DNA of 64,000 bases, from positions 11,113,884 through 11,177,883 of the forward strand of contig NC_051087.1 in the NCBI RefSeq assembly GCF_901709675.1. The letters run 5' to 3'. Shown here piece by piece: positions 24,100-36,040 of the stretch. A program made the translations under genes and the position numbers. Under the pieces are notes generated by a model. It was not told where the DNA came from. It did not search any database and saw only the letters and a list, made by a program, of their open reading frames with translations. Positions within the stretch are counted from its first letter, which is position 1. The number at the start of each line of letters is the position of its first letter. This DNA comes from Syngnathus acus (taxonomy: Eukaryota > Chordata > Actinopteri > Syngnathiformes > Syngnathidae).

Positions 24100-25503
24100 T
24101 TACTTTAGCGGGAAGGGACAAACATGATGAAGGGACGGATCAGGGCTTTTCAGTTTGTCCTTGCACAGGCAAGCTTCTGAACTTTGGTGGAACAACGGCA
24201 TGCAAATGGGCTCTGGTTCACCAGTTGGGTAGGGGCCAGGATTCTGTGGAGAACCAAGAGGAACAATTAGGGATTCTGAGTGTACAAGTACATATATTTC
24301 ATTGACTTACTTTTGGTGGATACATTTCACAGTCAAGTTCACCCACTTGTCCATACGAGTTGTAATAGGCGGTTTGACAAAATGCACGATACTTTAAGAA
24401 AAAACATTACACTATAAATAGTACAGAACACATGTCAAGAATCAGTTAGTTGCAAGGGAGGTAAAACAAAATTGTGTTCATCTTTGACTTTTGGCATGAA
24501 GGCTAACTCACAGCTCTGTCTGGACAGAGAGGCACGCAGGCTACAAAAGTACTCCTGGCCCCTCTGGGACACGTGGTCTCCACCAGGGCGAACTTGAGCC
24601 AGGTGATTGTGCCGATCCTTGCCAGGTCCTGCCATCAAAAGAACATTTATGTGTTACAAGGACAGTGGTGAGCTGGAGGGTTAAAAATATTTTTTTAAAA
24701 AGTCATCACCCCTGTTGTGACGTGAGCCACCTCCATCAGGGTGAAGTAATTGTGGCGTGTACTCTCGATGTTGAACTTGACCACAGCATCGTGCACCGCC
24801 TTGACGGCAGTGGGCTCGTCCAGGGGCAACAGCCGAGGGCAGTCGGGACAAGTTGTTAACGCCTCTTCATTGGTAAGTTCTGCACACAGGTTGCACGTTT
24901 CATTCAATGGACATATGGCAGTTATAAATAAAATAAAGTGAGGGTCAAAACCTGGCCTGGTGGTACATTCATATTTGGTGATTTTGGCCACACCCCACAT
25001 GACCCAAAATTCAACGCTGCAGGTGGCCACTGCACCCTAAACACCAAAAAAAAATTAATTCAGCACACCAACAGACATAGCTGAGCGCTTTCCCAACTCA
25101 AAAGAATATCTACCCGCTCATTCTGCTGCCACAGCTTGCATTGGTCCACAGGTTTGGGGTTAGTGAAGTGACATTTGGTCTGCACCAGCTTTACGTTGAC
25201 ATCGATATGGCAACCTCCAGAAAACTGCCAGACATGTCACCAAAGTTGAGTTACAAAAGCTGCAAGACATATTAGGGATTGTGTTATGAGGCTAACCTGT
25301 TGATAGTTGCTGCTCTGGACCTCCTGCAGATTGAACTTGAAGCCATGCTTGTGGTTGTCATTGATACGACGGACGGCCATGCCGGCTGCCGCCATCACGC
25401 TGTCGTCGTCGCATGTGACCAGAGGTAAAGAGTTCTCCGCTGCCAAACCAGAAAGTGTCGTAGCACACCACAGCAGAAGCCCAAATCGGCACACAACCAT
25501 CAT
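24100..25503 (-). CDS. fetub: fetuin-B-like secreted protein, copy 2
   Basis: Tandem paralogue of the gene at 20485-21925 with the same seven-exon layout. Exons on the - strand: 25503-25297, 25224-25114, 25036-24952, 24879-24710, 24628-24512, 24391-24311, 24243-24100. All exon lengths equal those of copy 1 (207, 111, 85, 170, 117, 81, 144), giving 304 aa with no frameshift. Replacements seen by eye are Phe5Cys and Ala23Glu in or near the signal peptide, Asn98Asp in domain 1, one Ser-to-Ile in domain 2 (FNSES to FNIES), and Ile-to-Asn at the first codon of the last exon. The stop is TAA rather than TGA. CPDCP and the cysteines are kept, so both copies look functional. Same proposed role: inhibition of astacin-family proteases. 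Confidence 0.86.
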
Positions 25504-26488
25504 GAATAGAAGCAAGCAGCAGATGCCCAAAGTGAGGAAATGTGTGCACACGTGGACTTTAAGCAGGCTGAGAAGCTCTGACCACCAATCACGGAGGAGG
25601 ACAAACACTTGAAACCTGTTTGACAATTAGTGCTGGGCCGGCTTTCCGTTGGTTGCCATGGTGAAAAGTCATTCACAGCTGAGCTTCAGGAAAGAAAATA
25701 ATTCTAATAAACTACTAATATAAGTAAAATATTAATAGTAATGTCATTTGATTGAATTGATAACTTTGACAACATGATTTATACACTAAATGTACATTCT
25801 GTGCTCATGTGAGTAAGAAAAATGATTTTTTTTCTTTTTTGAATTTTTTTCAAATCTGTCTTCTGGAATGGGACTTGTGCAAGATGGAACAGGAAAACAT
25901 AATTGAAACATAAAAATGCGCAAGCGTGTGAGGTGAATTTTCCCTGGCTTTAAGATTAAAATATAAAAAATGCCAACTAAATCAACACATGCCATTTTGA
26001 TAAGACTTTGATACAAGTCAGTGTTGGGAAAGTTTATTTTCTACATGAACTAGTTCAAAGTTCAGTTCACAATTTTCAAAATTCATAATTCATTATTGAA
26101 AATTTGTGAACTAAGTTAATCATGCTTTTGTCTCATTTTCATGACACGCAATTGGGGCGATGTATCTAAGAACTGCAACAATGCCTCATCAAACTTTGAG
26201 GATTTTTCATCACTTCAGGAAAATATGCCCATGTGCTGTCCACACTGAAACGCAACGTAAACAGTTGCAAAGTTTCTTTAAAACGTGACCTACTGTCTAT
26301 TTTGCTCATAGTTTGTGTTTGGCTCCATTTGTCTTGACTACACAGCCACAACATAACAGCCCTTCTGACTAGTTCTTAAGAAAAGAAACTGTCACTTTTT
26401 TTGTGTTTTAAAATTGCATGCAAAGGTTGATGGTTGTGGTCAGGCTGTCATAGCAGATAAACAACTATGTGCTGCCCACAGCATGTGA

Positions 26489-29400
26489 TCTCTGGTACGT
26501 TACCTTGTGTGCACAGGCAAGTGTAGAAAATCTGCTGAGACCTACCTGCACTGTCAAAAATATTCAAGACTCATGAAAACAAAACATCCCCCTGGCTTTT
26601 CTGGGAATTAAGACAAGCGTTAACATTCAATAAATTAAAAATGTACCACATTCACACTTGCTGTGGCAGAATGTCTCATTTCGCATTCTGAGTTGATGTA
26701 ATGTGATTTGTAACTTAGGCACGTAAGAATGTCACAACTGTGTTGACTTGCTCTAATTTTAATGCCCTATCCTTTTGCTGTTGCATCAATAATAAAACTA
26801 TCCAGCTCTTGACTTTAATGAGTGGGATGTTCTTAGACAGCACTTATGATGTACTAACAGAGGTTTTCAGCTTGTTTAAGTAAGACTTGTGGCTCAAGAC
26901 TTGTGTCATCAACTGTTTCTTATAGTCTTAATCATTTATACCAGTATGTCTTTATTCACTCTGTATGTGTGTGTGCTCTTTATCATAATACTAAGTCTCA
27001 CAAACTGGCGAGCTTGTAGTTTTATATACTATATAATTTGTACCACAAATAAATGTGGCAAATTGTATATGTGGAGCAGATGTCAGGATGACAAAATCCA
27101 TTTGGGTTACATTCACCAAGCCACATGAGCCTCAATACCTCTGGGAAGAATATTTTATAAAAAAGATCATCTTTTTTTCTGTGTACTCTGCATGATATAA
27201 AGTGCGGTATCTGCAGCAGATTGTAAATAATTGGCCCTGTATGTAGGGCTACTGCTGGCGCAGGTGTGCACAACAAGCATTACTCCATGCAGAGAAAGAA
27301 AATGTACACATGGCTTGCACCAAATTAGGCTTTTCATCATTGTGCTTTAAAAGGAACTGCAAGATCTTCACTTGTGGACTATGTAAAGTTGGCCGCTGAG
27401 GATGGGCAATTGAAGACCACCTGATAATGCATCCGTGTCAAGTTTTAATTCGGATTTAGTCTATCAGTGCAATTATTCAAACTGAACAAAACAAATTCAA
27501 TTACGGGATTCAAAAACAGTTTTTCAATAGAATTATCCAAGTTTAACGATCTAAATTGAAATATGAAGGTTTGAAATTCAGTGTCTGGAAAATATTTCAG
27601 CCCATTCCTGTCCGTCAGTACAACTCTCCGGAGAAAATGGTCTCATTACTCATTTAGGTTGATTTCCCCCAACACGAGGCTGCATTAAAGACTAAGTCTC
27701 ATTTCTTCACAAGCACACTTCTAGTGACTTAAATGCCTTTGCATGTATGTGAGCCAAATAAACAAAATAAATTAAATGCAAGACATGTACTTAATATATA
27801 TCTGACCCATTTTATTTTTTATAAATTAGTTTAATGGGCTACATGACTTGAAAGGCTTAACAAGAAGAAACATATTATTCTGACTTGGATTTATGATTTT
27901 CATATAAAATATTGCTGCATTCGGCATGTATTATTTGACAATAATGTATTTAATTCAGTACATGTAGATCATTAGTATGAAATAAAGCCTACTCAGCAGC
28001 TCGCTGCCTTCGTCTTCAAACATGATATATTTTATTTTCCCCTTTGTTGTTTCATAAAAAAGGTCTTTTTTTTTCAAAGGCATCACAATGATTGGCAACC
28101 ATAATGATTCTTAGGCATTACTATTTCACACTCTTGTCACATTTAATCAACTGCAATGTATCAAATGAGCATTGTAGTTTTAAATTGCATTGTAAACAGC
28201 AGCCAGTGATAAAATGAGCCATACAGCAAAAAATATTTGATATGATTTCCTAAACCCAGCAGCAATGGATCTACAGTGCATCCACCACCGCCACCCTTTG
28301 TAGAATCACCTAGAATCTGCGGATCATCTGTGTTCTACGAAACCCACCTCAGTGAGGAGTGTAAAAAGGGACATCCAGATTTTATTACGTGGGATTGAAG
28401 ATAAAAGCACTTATCTTCGGGGTCAGGAATGTGCTGCAGATATGTGTGTGTGAATAATTCAAAAGAGTCTAAAAGTTCTTTCAGGGGAAGCAGATATTGT
28501 TATGTTATGTTTCACTTGAGGCAGAAAGATGGCACTATTGTGCGTGTATTGTATGAACGAGAGCAAGTGTAAAGGGGAGAAAGCCTCTTTACGTGAGGTG
28601 AAAGAAAAAAGGATGGCAGGACGTATAGGATGAAAGACATAAAATAAAAAAAGGAGATATTTAATGAATGACGAGGAGAGATTGTTGGATGAGATGAACT
28701 TGAGAGTTACTGTGACACTAGGGAGTGAATAAAATGGTGATCTTAATGGCTTTTGGAGTGTGTGCAGCCAGCCTTTATAAAAAAGAAACATGAATTAAAC
28801 ATGTCTCGAGGCACAGCACAGGGGCAGGCTACGGTGTGTCACGCTAAATAGTCCTGGCAGAAACACTGATTCTCACCTAGTTCTACTATGAAGCCTCCTC
28901 ACTAATAAGATGGGCAAAGGGAAGCATGAGGTCGTTGGCATCACCAGCAACAGCAAAAACACATTCGTCCCCATTTCCGTCCCCAGCACAAGTCTAGCGC
29001 AAAGTGCTGTCTAACTGCATGGGAGTTTTTGTTCTTTTGGTATTTTGCTAGACTTCACACAGGTAGAGTTGAGTGTCATGCCTTTGTTGTTGTGGGATGG
29101 AACGGAACGGAACCTTTTCCTGGCCAATCAACACTGAAGAAAATGGCGTGTTGGATTTACGCAATTGTATTATATCAAGTGGTTTTGCAAAATAAGTAGC
29201 CTGGCAAGCCAGACCCAATTCTGTAACAGCAATTGGGTCTGTTGGGGAGAGCCCAAAATTAACCGTCAAATCAAATTCGTTTTCCTACAGTGACATCAAT
29301 TATTCGCACCGTCACAAAACGGCATGTGCAAGAGACGGTTGTTGGTTGAGGGTCAACATTAGACTCAATTTCAAATAACTAAAAACACATCGATCATGAA

Positions 29401-29536
29401 AACCCCAGCACTCGACAGCAGTTAAAGTCTTTACTTCAAAAGAACTCGTGGATTTTTTTCCTGGACGTCACACCTGCTCTTTGCTGATTGGCTCGTTTCA
29501 TCATCATCTGGATCCCAGCACATTTTATAAGTAGAC
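26489..29536. other. AT-rich intergenic stretch
   Basis: No exon-like frames, tRNA genes or clear transposons are recognised. The small frames here are AT-rich and lack family resemblance. Confidence 0.5.
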
Positions 29537-29654
29537 TACCATAATTTTCGGACTATAAGCCGCACCGGACTATAAATCGCACCAGCTAAAACACGTGATT
29601 CAGGGTTCAAAATTTGCAAAAAAAGTCGCGGCTTATAGTCCAAAATTTACGGTA
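29537..29654. mobile_element. short MITE with TACCRTAATTTTCGGACTATA termini
   Basis: A 118-bp element whose two ends (about 28 bp, ATTTTCGGACTATAAGCCGC and its inverse) are near-perfect inverted repeats, flanked by TA. A second, longer copy is at 61178-61349. No coding capacity. The TA ends suggest a Tc1/mariner-like source, which I infer only from the termini. Confidence 0.7.
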
Positions 29655-30892
29655 CATACTACTCTGCTTAAAAATTCTTTTCCTAGAAACGCACAATTAA
29701 CACGGTTTCAGAAACTCTAGACTAAATTTGAAAATGAAGTTATGCTAGTTTTCACGCGGAGCGCTCGGGCACCAGTCAACATCATTTCATTTTTTATGTC
29801 CTTTGTTTGCTTGTGTGCAGGAATTAGATTCATGAAACACTGACAGATCACCTTAAAAAAATAACAGATTGGAAGGAACAGATTGATTGATGACTTTGCC
29901 TATGATAGATATTTTTGTGATCCAACTACCATTCTCAAAGGAAGTTTGACTGTTTTTGAGATTGATATAGAGTGTGAATAAATTCACCTGCCACAACCTC
30001 TCCATTTTCGGTCTACATTCTGACAATCCTCTCTGAGTTTTTCTTTTTGTATTGCATTAAAATGCGTATGTTGTGACTTGTATAAAAAGTTTATAAGAAG
30101 CAAAAACCTGTATGTAGTAAATATCATGGATATTATTTCTACACCATGTCCCATATCAACTAGTTTGACCTGACAAACCAACTCAACTTAAATTTTATGT
30201 TTGATGAATGTAACTGTTTTAAAGGTGTGATTGCTTTATATACATTTTTTTAAATGAATTTGACCAAGGTTACAAAAGTAAAATGTTGTATTCTTTGACA
30301 CTACGTATGAATGACTTGATTCTTGTAGTTAACAAAAATTAACAATATAAAAACTAAAACATTAATGACATAAAATAAAAATAAGACACTCCCAGGGCAT
30401 AGACATCTCCTACCGCTGGCAATACATGCCAAAACATGGGATTTCAGAATCGTTAATAAACCTCACAAAAAACTAATAATTTTAGAGACAGTGCCAATTA
30501 ATTTGAAACGTGAGCATTCACGATTAAATTATTTTAAAGGTATTGATTTTGTTATTACTGACCGTGCAGAAGAAGGAAGGTCGAACGGGGTCTGGGAATT
30601 GCAGTGTATTTTTACTTAATTACAAAATACTGTGTGATTTTTTTAAATCCCCACACACGCGATTGTATTAATGTAGGACTCAAGTATGTATCATCATTTT
30701 GTTTTGGAAGCCTCATTATATGATGATTTGTGAAAACAGCCATAGCAAGGACTTAATTAAGAAATAAAGAGACAGTAGTTGAAACATTCATTTGTGAGTG
30801 TAAACAAATCCAGCAGAGTTCTTGCTGTTATTTGTTTTCTAACGAGCCAGTGGAAACAGTTCAGCCTGACTGAGAGTGCCTGATTACCTTGA

Positions 30893-30900
30893 TGACGTCA
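30893..30900. promoter_or_regulatory. CRE palindrome TGACGTCA upstream of chrna6
   Basis: A perfect cAMP-response-element octamer, 760 bp before the chrna6 start codon, in a locally less AT-rich patch. The site is seen directly; its use by CREB/ATF factors is inference. Confidence 0.3.
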
Positions 30901-31466
30901 AACCAAGCGTGGAAAGTGGCAAGCCAAAATTAAATTTAATCAGCTTGATCGGAGGGGGGAATCAAACAGTCACCTGGGATACAACATGAAAACTTGACAG
31001 CAAGGTGTTAACCGTAACTTCGTTCTGATTGCAGCAGCCCACGCAAAACTGTCTTTGCTGAATGTGATTGTTAGAAGATACACATTTTAAGCAAAATTAT
31101 TATATTAACTACCGACTCATAATAGCCGGATGTAGTCAAGACTCCCAAATATAGTTAAATTGGATGTGATGAATGATACATGACTTATAAACAATTTGAC
31201 AGAAATTGCACTTTAGCTTCAGGGGAACTGCTCATTTCTTGCTCTTTTCAGTCAGCCATGAGAAGCCAAATCGTTTTACGATGTTTTCAAAGTGGGCCTA
31301 AGTAGAGATATGTACATTTGAGGCTGGAGATCAACTGTTAATTTGAAATTATAAGCAATGTCTTTACAATGATTCCCAACGCACAAATTGTGATCAGTCC
31401 CTCCTGTGACTCCCACCAACACATGAAGGGAGGGGAGGGGGCCAGATTAGGGATGCAGCGGACCTG

Positions 31467-31530
31467 GAGAGGAGCAGGAGGAGGAGGAGGAGGAGGAGGA
31501 GAAGGAGGAGGAGGAGGAAGAGGAGGAGCG
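31467..31530 (+). repeat. GGA trinucleotide-rich tract in the chrna6 5' region
   Basis: A run of GGA/GAA units with few interruptions, ending about 130 bp before the start codon. It could lie in the promoter or the 5' UTR. Both strands carry open frames through it, but these are low-complexity artefacts (poly-Gly, poly-Pro). Confidence 0.85.
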
Positions 31531-31661
31531 AAGGACTCAGTCAAGTTTGGATCAGTAAGGAACGACCTGGCAAATCCACAACGACGCTCCTGGACGAGAG
31601 ACACGAGCACAGTCAGAAATCAGAAAGCTGCAGGACGCAGCATAAAATAAACAAATGAAAG

Positions 31662-31942
31662 ATGCATCCAGTTGTAAAATGGACTTGGGTTCTTCTTCTT
31701 GGAGGTTTGGTGACCCAAGGTAAGCATGATTTGCCACTTGTTCCGCTAAATTAAACACCTACAGAGTTAGAAATGACTGCATGGCATGACTTTTTTTGAA
31801 GTCGCGAGAAGTCAGAAAGAAGCTTGCACTAAAGTACGGTATACTGCATACAGTACATGAGTAGGAGTTGCACTATTTTGTTATTATTTTTATTATTTAT
31901 GTATTATTTATGTATTATTTATGTATTATTTATTGTTTAGAA

Positions 31943-31978
<36 letters not shown>

Positions 31979-34900
31979 GTTATTCTTTTCTGGAGTATTT
32001 GGTATTAACTAGGCCATCAAAATGAAATGCACAGAAGGAAAATGAATTCTGATGAATGCAAATGTTTGTAATTCCATCTTTGCAGCTAATGAAGGAGGGT
32101 GGGTGGGGGTGTTCCAATATGACCTTCTCGTCTTATTTTGGAATTCATGTTCTGATGGTACTTGAGAAAGCACGCATGGAGTTGTTGTTAGTCCATCTAT
32201 CTCACAATCGAGTGGGTTTCTTGTCTTGTATGTTCTCAACATGCTTGTGTAAGTTTTTGTCCAGACACTTCCTCCAACATTCACCTTTCATCCAACGTAA
32301 GCTGGCAGAGGCTCCCTAAAGACGACAAGCACGTTTGAAAATTGATTATAGAATTATTTGTGGTTTTGAAAATCATCGTAACTGGATGTTCTGACTCCTT
32401 CAACAGCACCTTTGGTAGTTGAGGCCCATAGGGCACTATTTTTATTTCCTCTGTTGCTTCAACATCAGATCTCATTCGTCATTGATTGACCCATTATTGT
32501 AGCCATGCCTAAATAAATAATAGGTTTTGAAAAACAGCAGTCTCTTGTGGCTGAATTGGAGAAGTGAACCGAGGAAAAAATAAGACGAACTGAGAATTGA
32601 TAAGGGAATGTTTTAGCTGCTTTGTCTGTCTTTCACTGACAGCCTGCAACTGACATGGAAATATTCAGCTGAACATAGAGAGGGTAATTATGTGGTAGCA
32701 TTACCATGGACCTTTCATGGTTTATCAGCCTCTGCGCCTAATTCTTTATTTAGTGTAGACCTTGTGGGATTAAATGTGTGTTTATTTTGTTCTCCATCAA
32801 CACCATATTACAGCAGTCATTTTAATAAATAATGTATTTTACAATTTAATTTTAGGATTGAAAAAATCCATGACTGACTTTGGTGCAGGTAGTGTGGGCT
32901 CCATTCTTCATGCCGTTCTTCCAGTCACTGGTTCTTTTCATCCCTCTTTAAATATATTCAAATATTCATAATAGCCATTAACATATCACTGGCGTCGGGC
33001 TGAAACCTCAAAGTCACAATTTGTTTTTTCAAAAATCACTATTTTGGTCAGTCGACCTGTGTGGTTGTTATTTTAACAAATTACTAACCTATCGAAAGTG
33101 TTAAAAATCCTTCAGTCTTTTTGCTTATGAATGTTATTGGTTGAACAAACATGTCGTTTTGGGGGTCTCCTGAAAAGTGACTAATTTGGAGGTACAATGT
33201 TTCGGCCTGACACCAATAATATGCCAATGAACTAACTCCAGCAAAAAGCATCGTTGACAAAAGACTAGACAACGTCCCTCTCTAGACATTACCCTCAAAC
33301 CAAGAATAACCAAAAGTTTACATGAGTGTAACATTATATTGAGTGCATGCCAACAGTGAAACCAATATAAAGAACGCCATCATGTGTTGCGTGAGTTTCA
33401 GCATGGCACTGGCTGGCATAGGAAGGGAATGAAAAAATAAAATAAAAACACCAAATACACACACATGAGCACAGCGTGGTGATCTGAGATATAAAAAATA
33501 ATAAAGGACACGTCATCGCGCTCTGTGGGACCAAAAAGTATCCAACTCAGTTTTAGTTTTTCTTTATTTGGCTGCATGTCAGGTGTGCGGCACTCTGTGG
33601 GACCAAAAGGTATAGAACTGTTTTATTTTTCTTTATTTGGCTGCAGGTCAGGTGTGCGGCACTTGTGTGTGATGTGGTACTGGTAAGTCCGTTCTCGACG
33701 GTGTTTGGCTAACTCAAACTGACTTGCTGAAATATGTACAGAAACTCAGAGATGGAGGACAATGCACCCCTCTGTTTGTTTAGCACAGAAACACAGTCAC
33801 ATTCACTAAGTGGGAATTTACTTTGTCAGGACACCATCTTGGGACATTCTCATAAAATGGAAGCTTATAGGATAATATAGCTTTGATTTGAAATGTAATA
33901 TTTACAAATGACACAAAAGTTCCCAAGTGTGGCTCTTCAAATGTGTCATTTCAAGTCCACTTTAGTTGTAATAATTGCAGACAAGGTTTTGTTATGTACA
34001 GTATTTAAATGCATGACTGACAAGCCAGTCAGTGAAGTGTGCAATACAACAATGGTACGGTGTGTGTGTGTGTGTTCATGTGTATGTAGCTGTGCGCTAA
34101 CAAGGATTATATCACCAGAACATTTATAGAGCAGAACACAGAACAGAAGGGGCATGGCTAAGTATCAAGTGACTCACAGACAAATGTGTTGAAAATACCT
34201 CATAAACAGCTGTCATTACCATCCCATTTTATTGTTTAACCTGGATAGTAGGCCATTATATCAATTTCAACATATTTATATCAAAGACACCCCCTAACGT
34301 CTCAGAAAGAACAATATAACATTTACCTAGCTCTTATTTATTGTGCAAATCATTTTCACAATAGAGGGAAAATTTAAACTGCAAAGTTTGAATGATTATG
34401 TTACATCCTTAAACAAACCCAAATTTGAATGATTATGTTACATCCTTAAACAAACCCAAATTTGGCACAAGTGTTCATCATGGGAAATTTGAGCAATTTA
34501 TTTTTCACTTGCAGCAAGGATAAAAAAAATCAATTTGTAAGAGATGAGTGAACACCAACATGTAATTTGTCATCTATGAATGTCTTGAACTTTTATTCAG
34601 CAAGTCTTAATACATTCGTTTACTTTATAGCCTTGTTCGACACCATCTTGTTCTATCCCACCAAGAAGTTATTACTCATGTTCAAGACACTTAAAGTTGA
34701 CACATCCGATGCATAACTCAACTTTCTCAGTTAAAAGCCGCTGTACACTCAAAGAGTGAGTGAAGCCTAAAAGGTTCTCACACAGCAAGGACTCATCTCC
34801 TTCATCGGTGCATGTCTCTCCTCCTTGGCTTCCTTTTCCTCCTATTCCCTCCTTGTTATCTTCCTGAATGACACCCATCCAGAGCCATTTTTCTTCTCAC

Positions 34901-35986
34901 GATCCAAGTTGACCTCCAATCCGTAATGCTTGGCTGCGTTAAATATCCCTCATGAGATCTACACTTCAAGAAACTTGTGCTCCAAATTTTGACAGCTTCG
35001 GCACATTATGTTGAATAATTCATATTGAGCATTTTAGGACATGAAATGAACAGCCTTTGAAATGCAGTATTTTAACATAATCTTCCTTATTTTCTTTCGT
35101 GATCGTGTTTCACACGATAGACAAAAAAATATCAGATTGTATGCCATGCATGTTTGTTCAATACGCATCCAGGTCATCACAGATGCTTTCAGCTAAATCC
35201 AATGTAAGCCCTGCTGGCATTTTGGGATGTACCAGATAATATTGCAGGGGATGGGGAGCAAATGTAGTCCCATGGGGAAAAAGGGGTATTCTCACACAGT
35301 TTTTGTATCGTAAATTTAAAAAGCTTGAGTTTAATATCAACCCAAACTGAGCATTGAGATGGATTGGTAGCATTTATATCATTGCAACAGACTATGGTCA
35401 ACAACATGCTTTAGATACCATCGTCATTTTGAGAGTCTGACTGTTGTGTTTTCTTAAATAGTAGATCTCCATTTCACACCTGTTCATATGTTTTCAAGTC
35501 TTACTTTCTTCAGTTCTTTATTTCTTGCATTCTTACTTTGCCGCCTCTCATTCTTCATCCTTTGGTGCCACCTTGCTGATGTATACAGGATATTGATTTA
35601 GTTATTAATAGGAAGGCAAATACAGTGATTTTTTTGGTGTGGTTTCATGAGCATAGGGGTTGTAGGAGGAAGAGTGGGGGTATTACACAAACAACAGATT
35701 TGATCGCTTCTATGACTCATTTGTTTAAAGACAACAAAGTGTGTGGGGAAAGTTTCTACTTGTTTCGTTGTTCGTTTCGTACTTGTTTTATATTTGAGGT
35801 GAGATGTTTGTCCTCATCATCTAAAGAACCAAATTTGAAGCTAGGCCCTCATTGCGGTGGTAACTTATTTGACTGCACACTGCATTTCAAAACAGCAGTA
35901 AAATGTTTTATAGTGCCCATATCATAACATTTTGCTTAATAATAAACGATTGATCTGTTGTGGCAACCCCTAATGGGAGCATCTGA

Positions 35987-36040
<54 letters not shown>

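Larger units (their letters stand above)
22921..26488 (+). repeat. tandem segmental duplication, copy 2 (3.57 kb)
   Basis: Direct repeat of 19341-22918, separated from it by only two bases (AC, 22919-22920). The flanks outside the pair share no similarity with the junction. It contains the second fetuin-B-like gene on the - strand and the same hAT-like GAACT/AGTTC repeat stretches (about 23305-23415 and 26020-26120). Confidence 0.95.
29655..31661. other. 5' flank of chrna6
   Basis: AT-rich sequence without other genes. It holds a perfect CRE palindrome at 30893-30900 and a GGA-rich tract at 31467-31530 immediately before the first coding exon; both are listed separately. Confidence 0.5.

Noticed and set aside
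31338-31650. Poly-Pro (-) and poly-Gly (+) frames
   Set aside because: Both are translations of the GGA tract upstream of chrna6.
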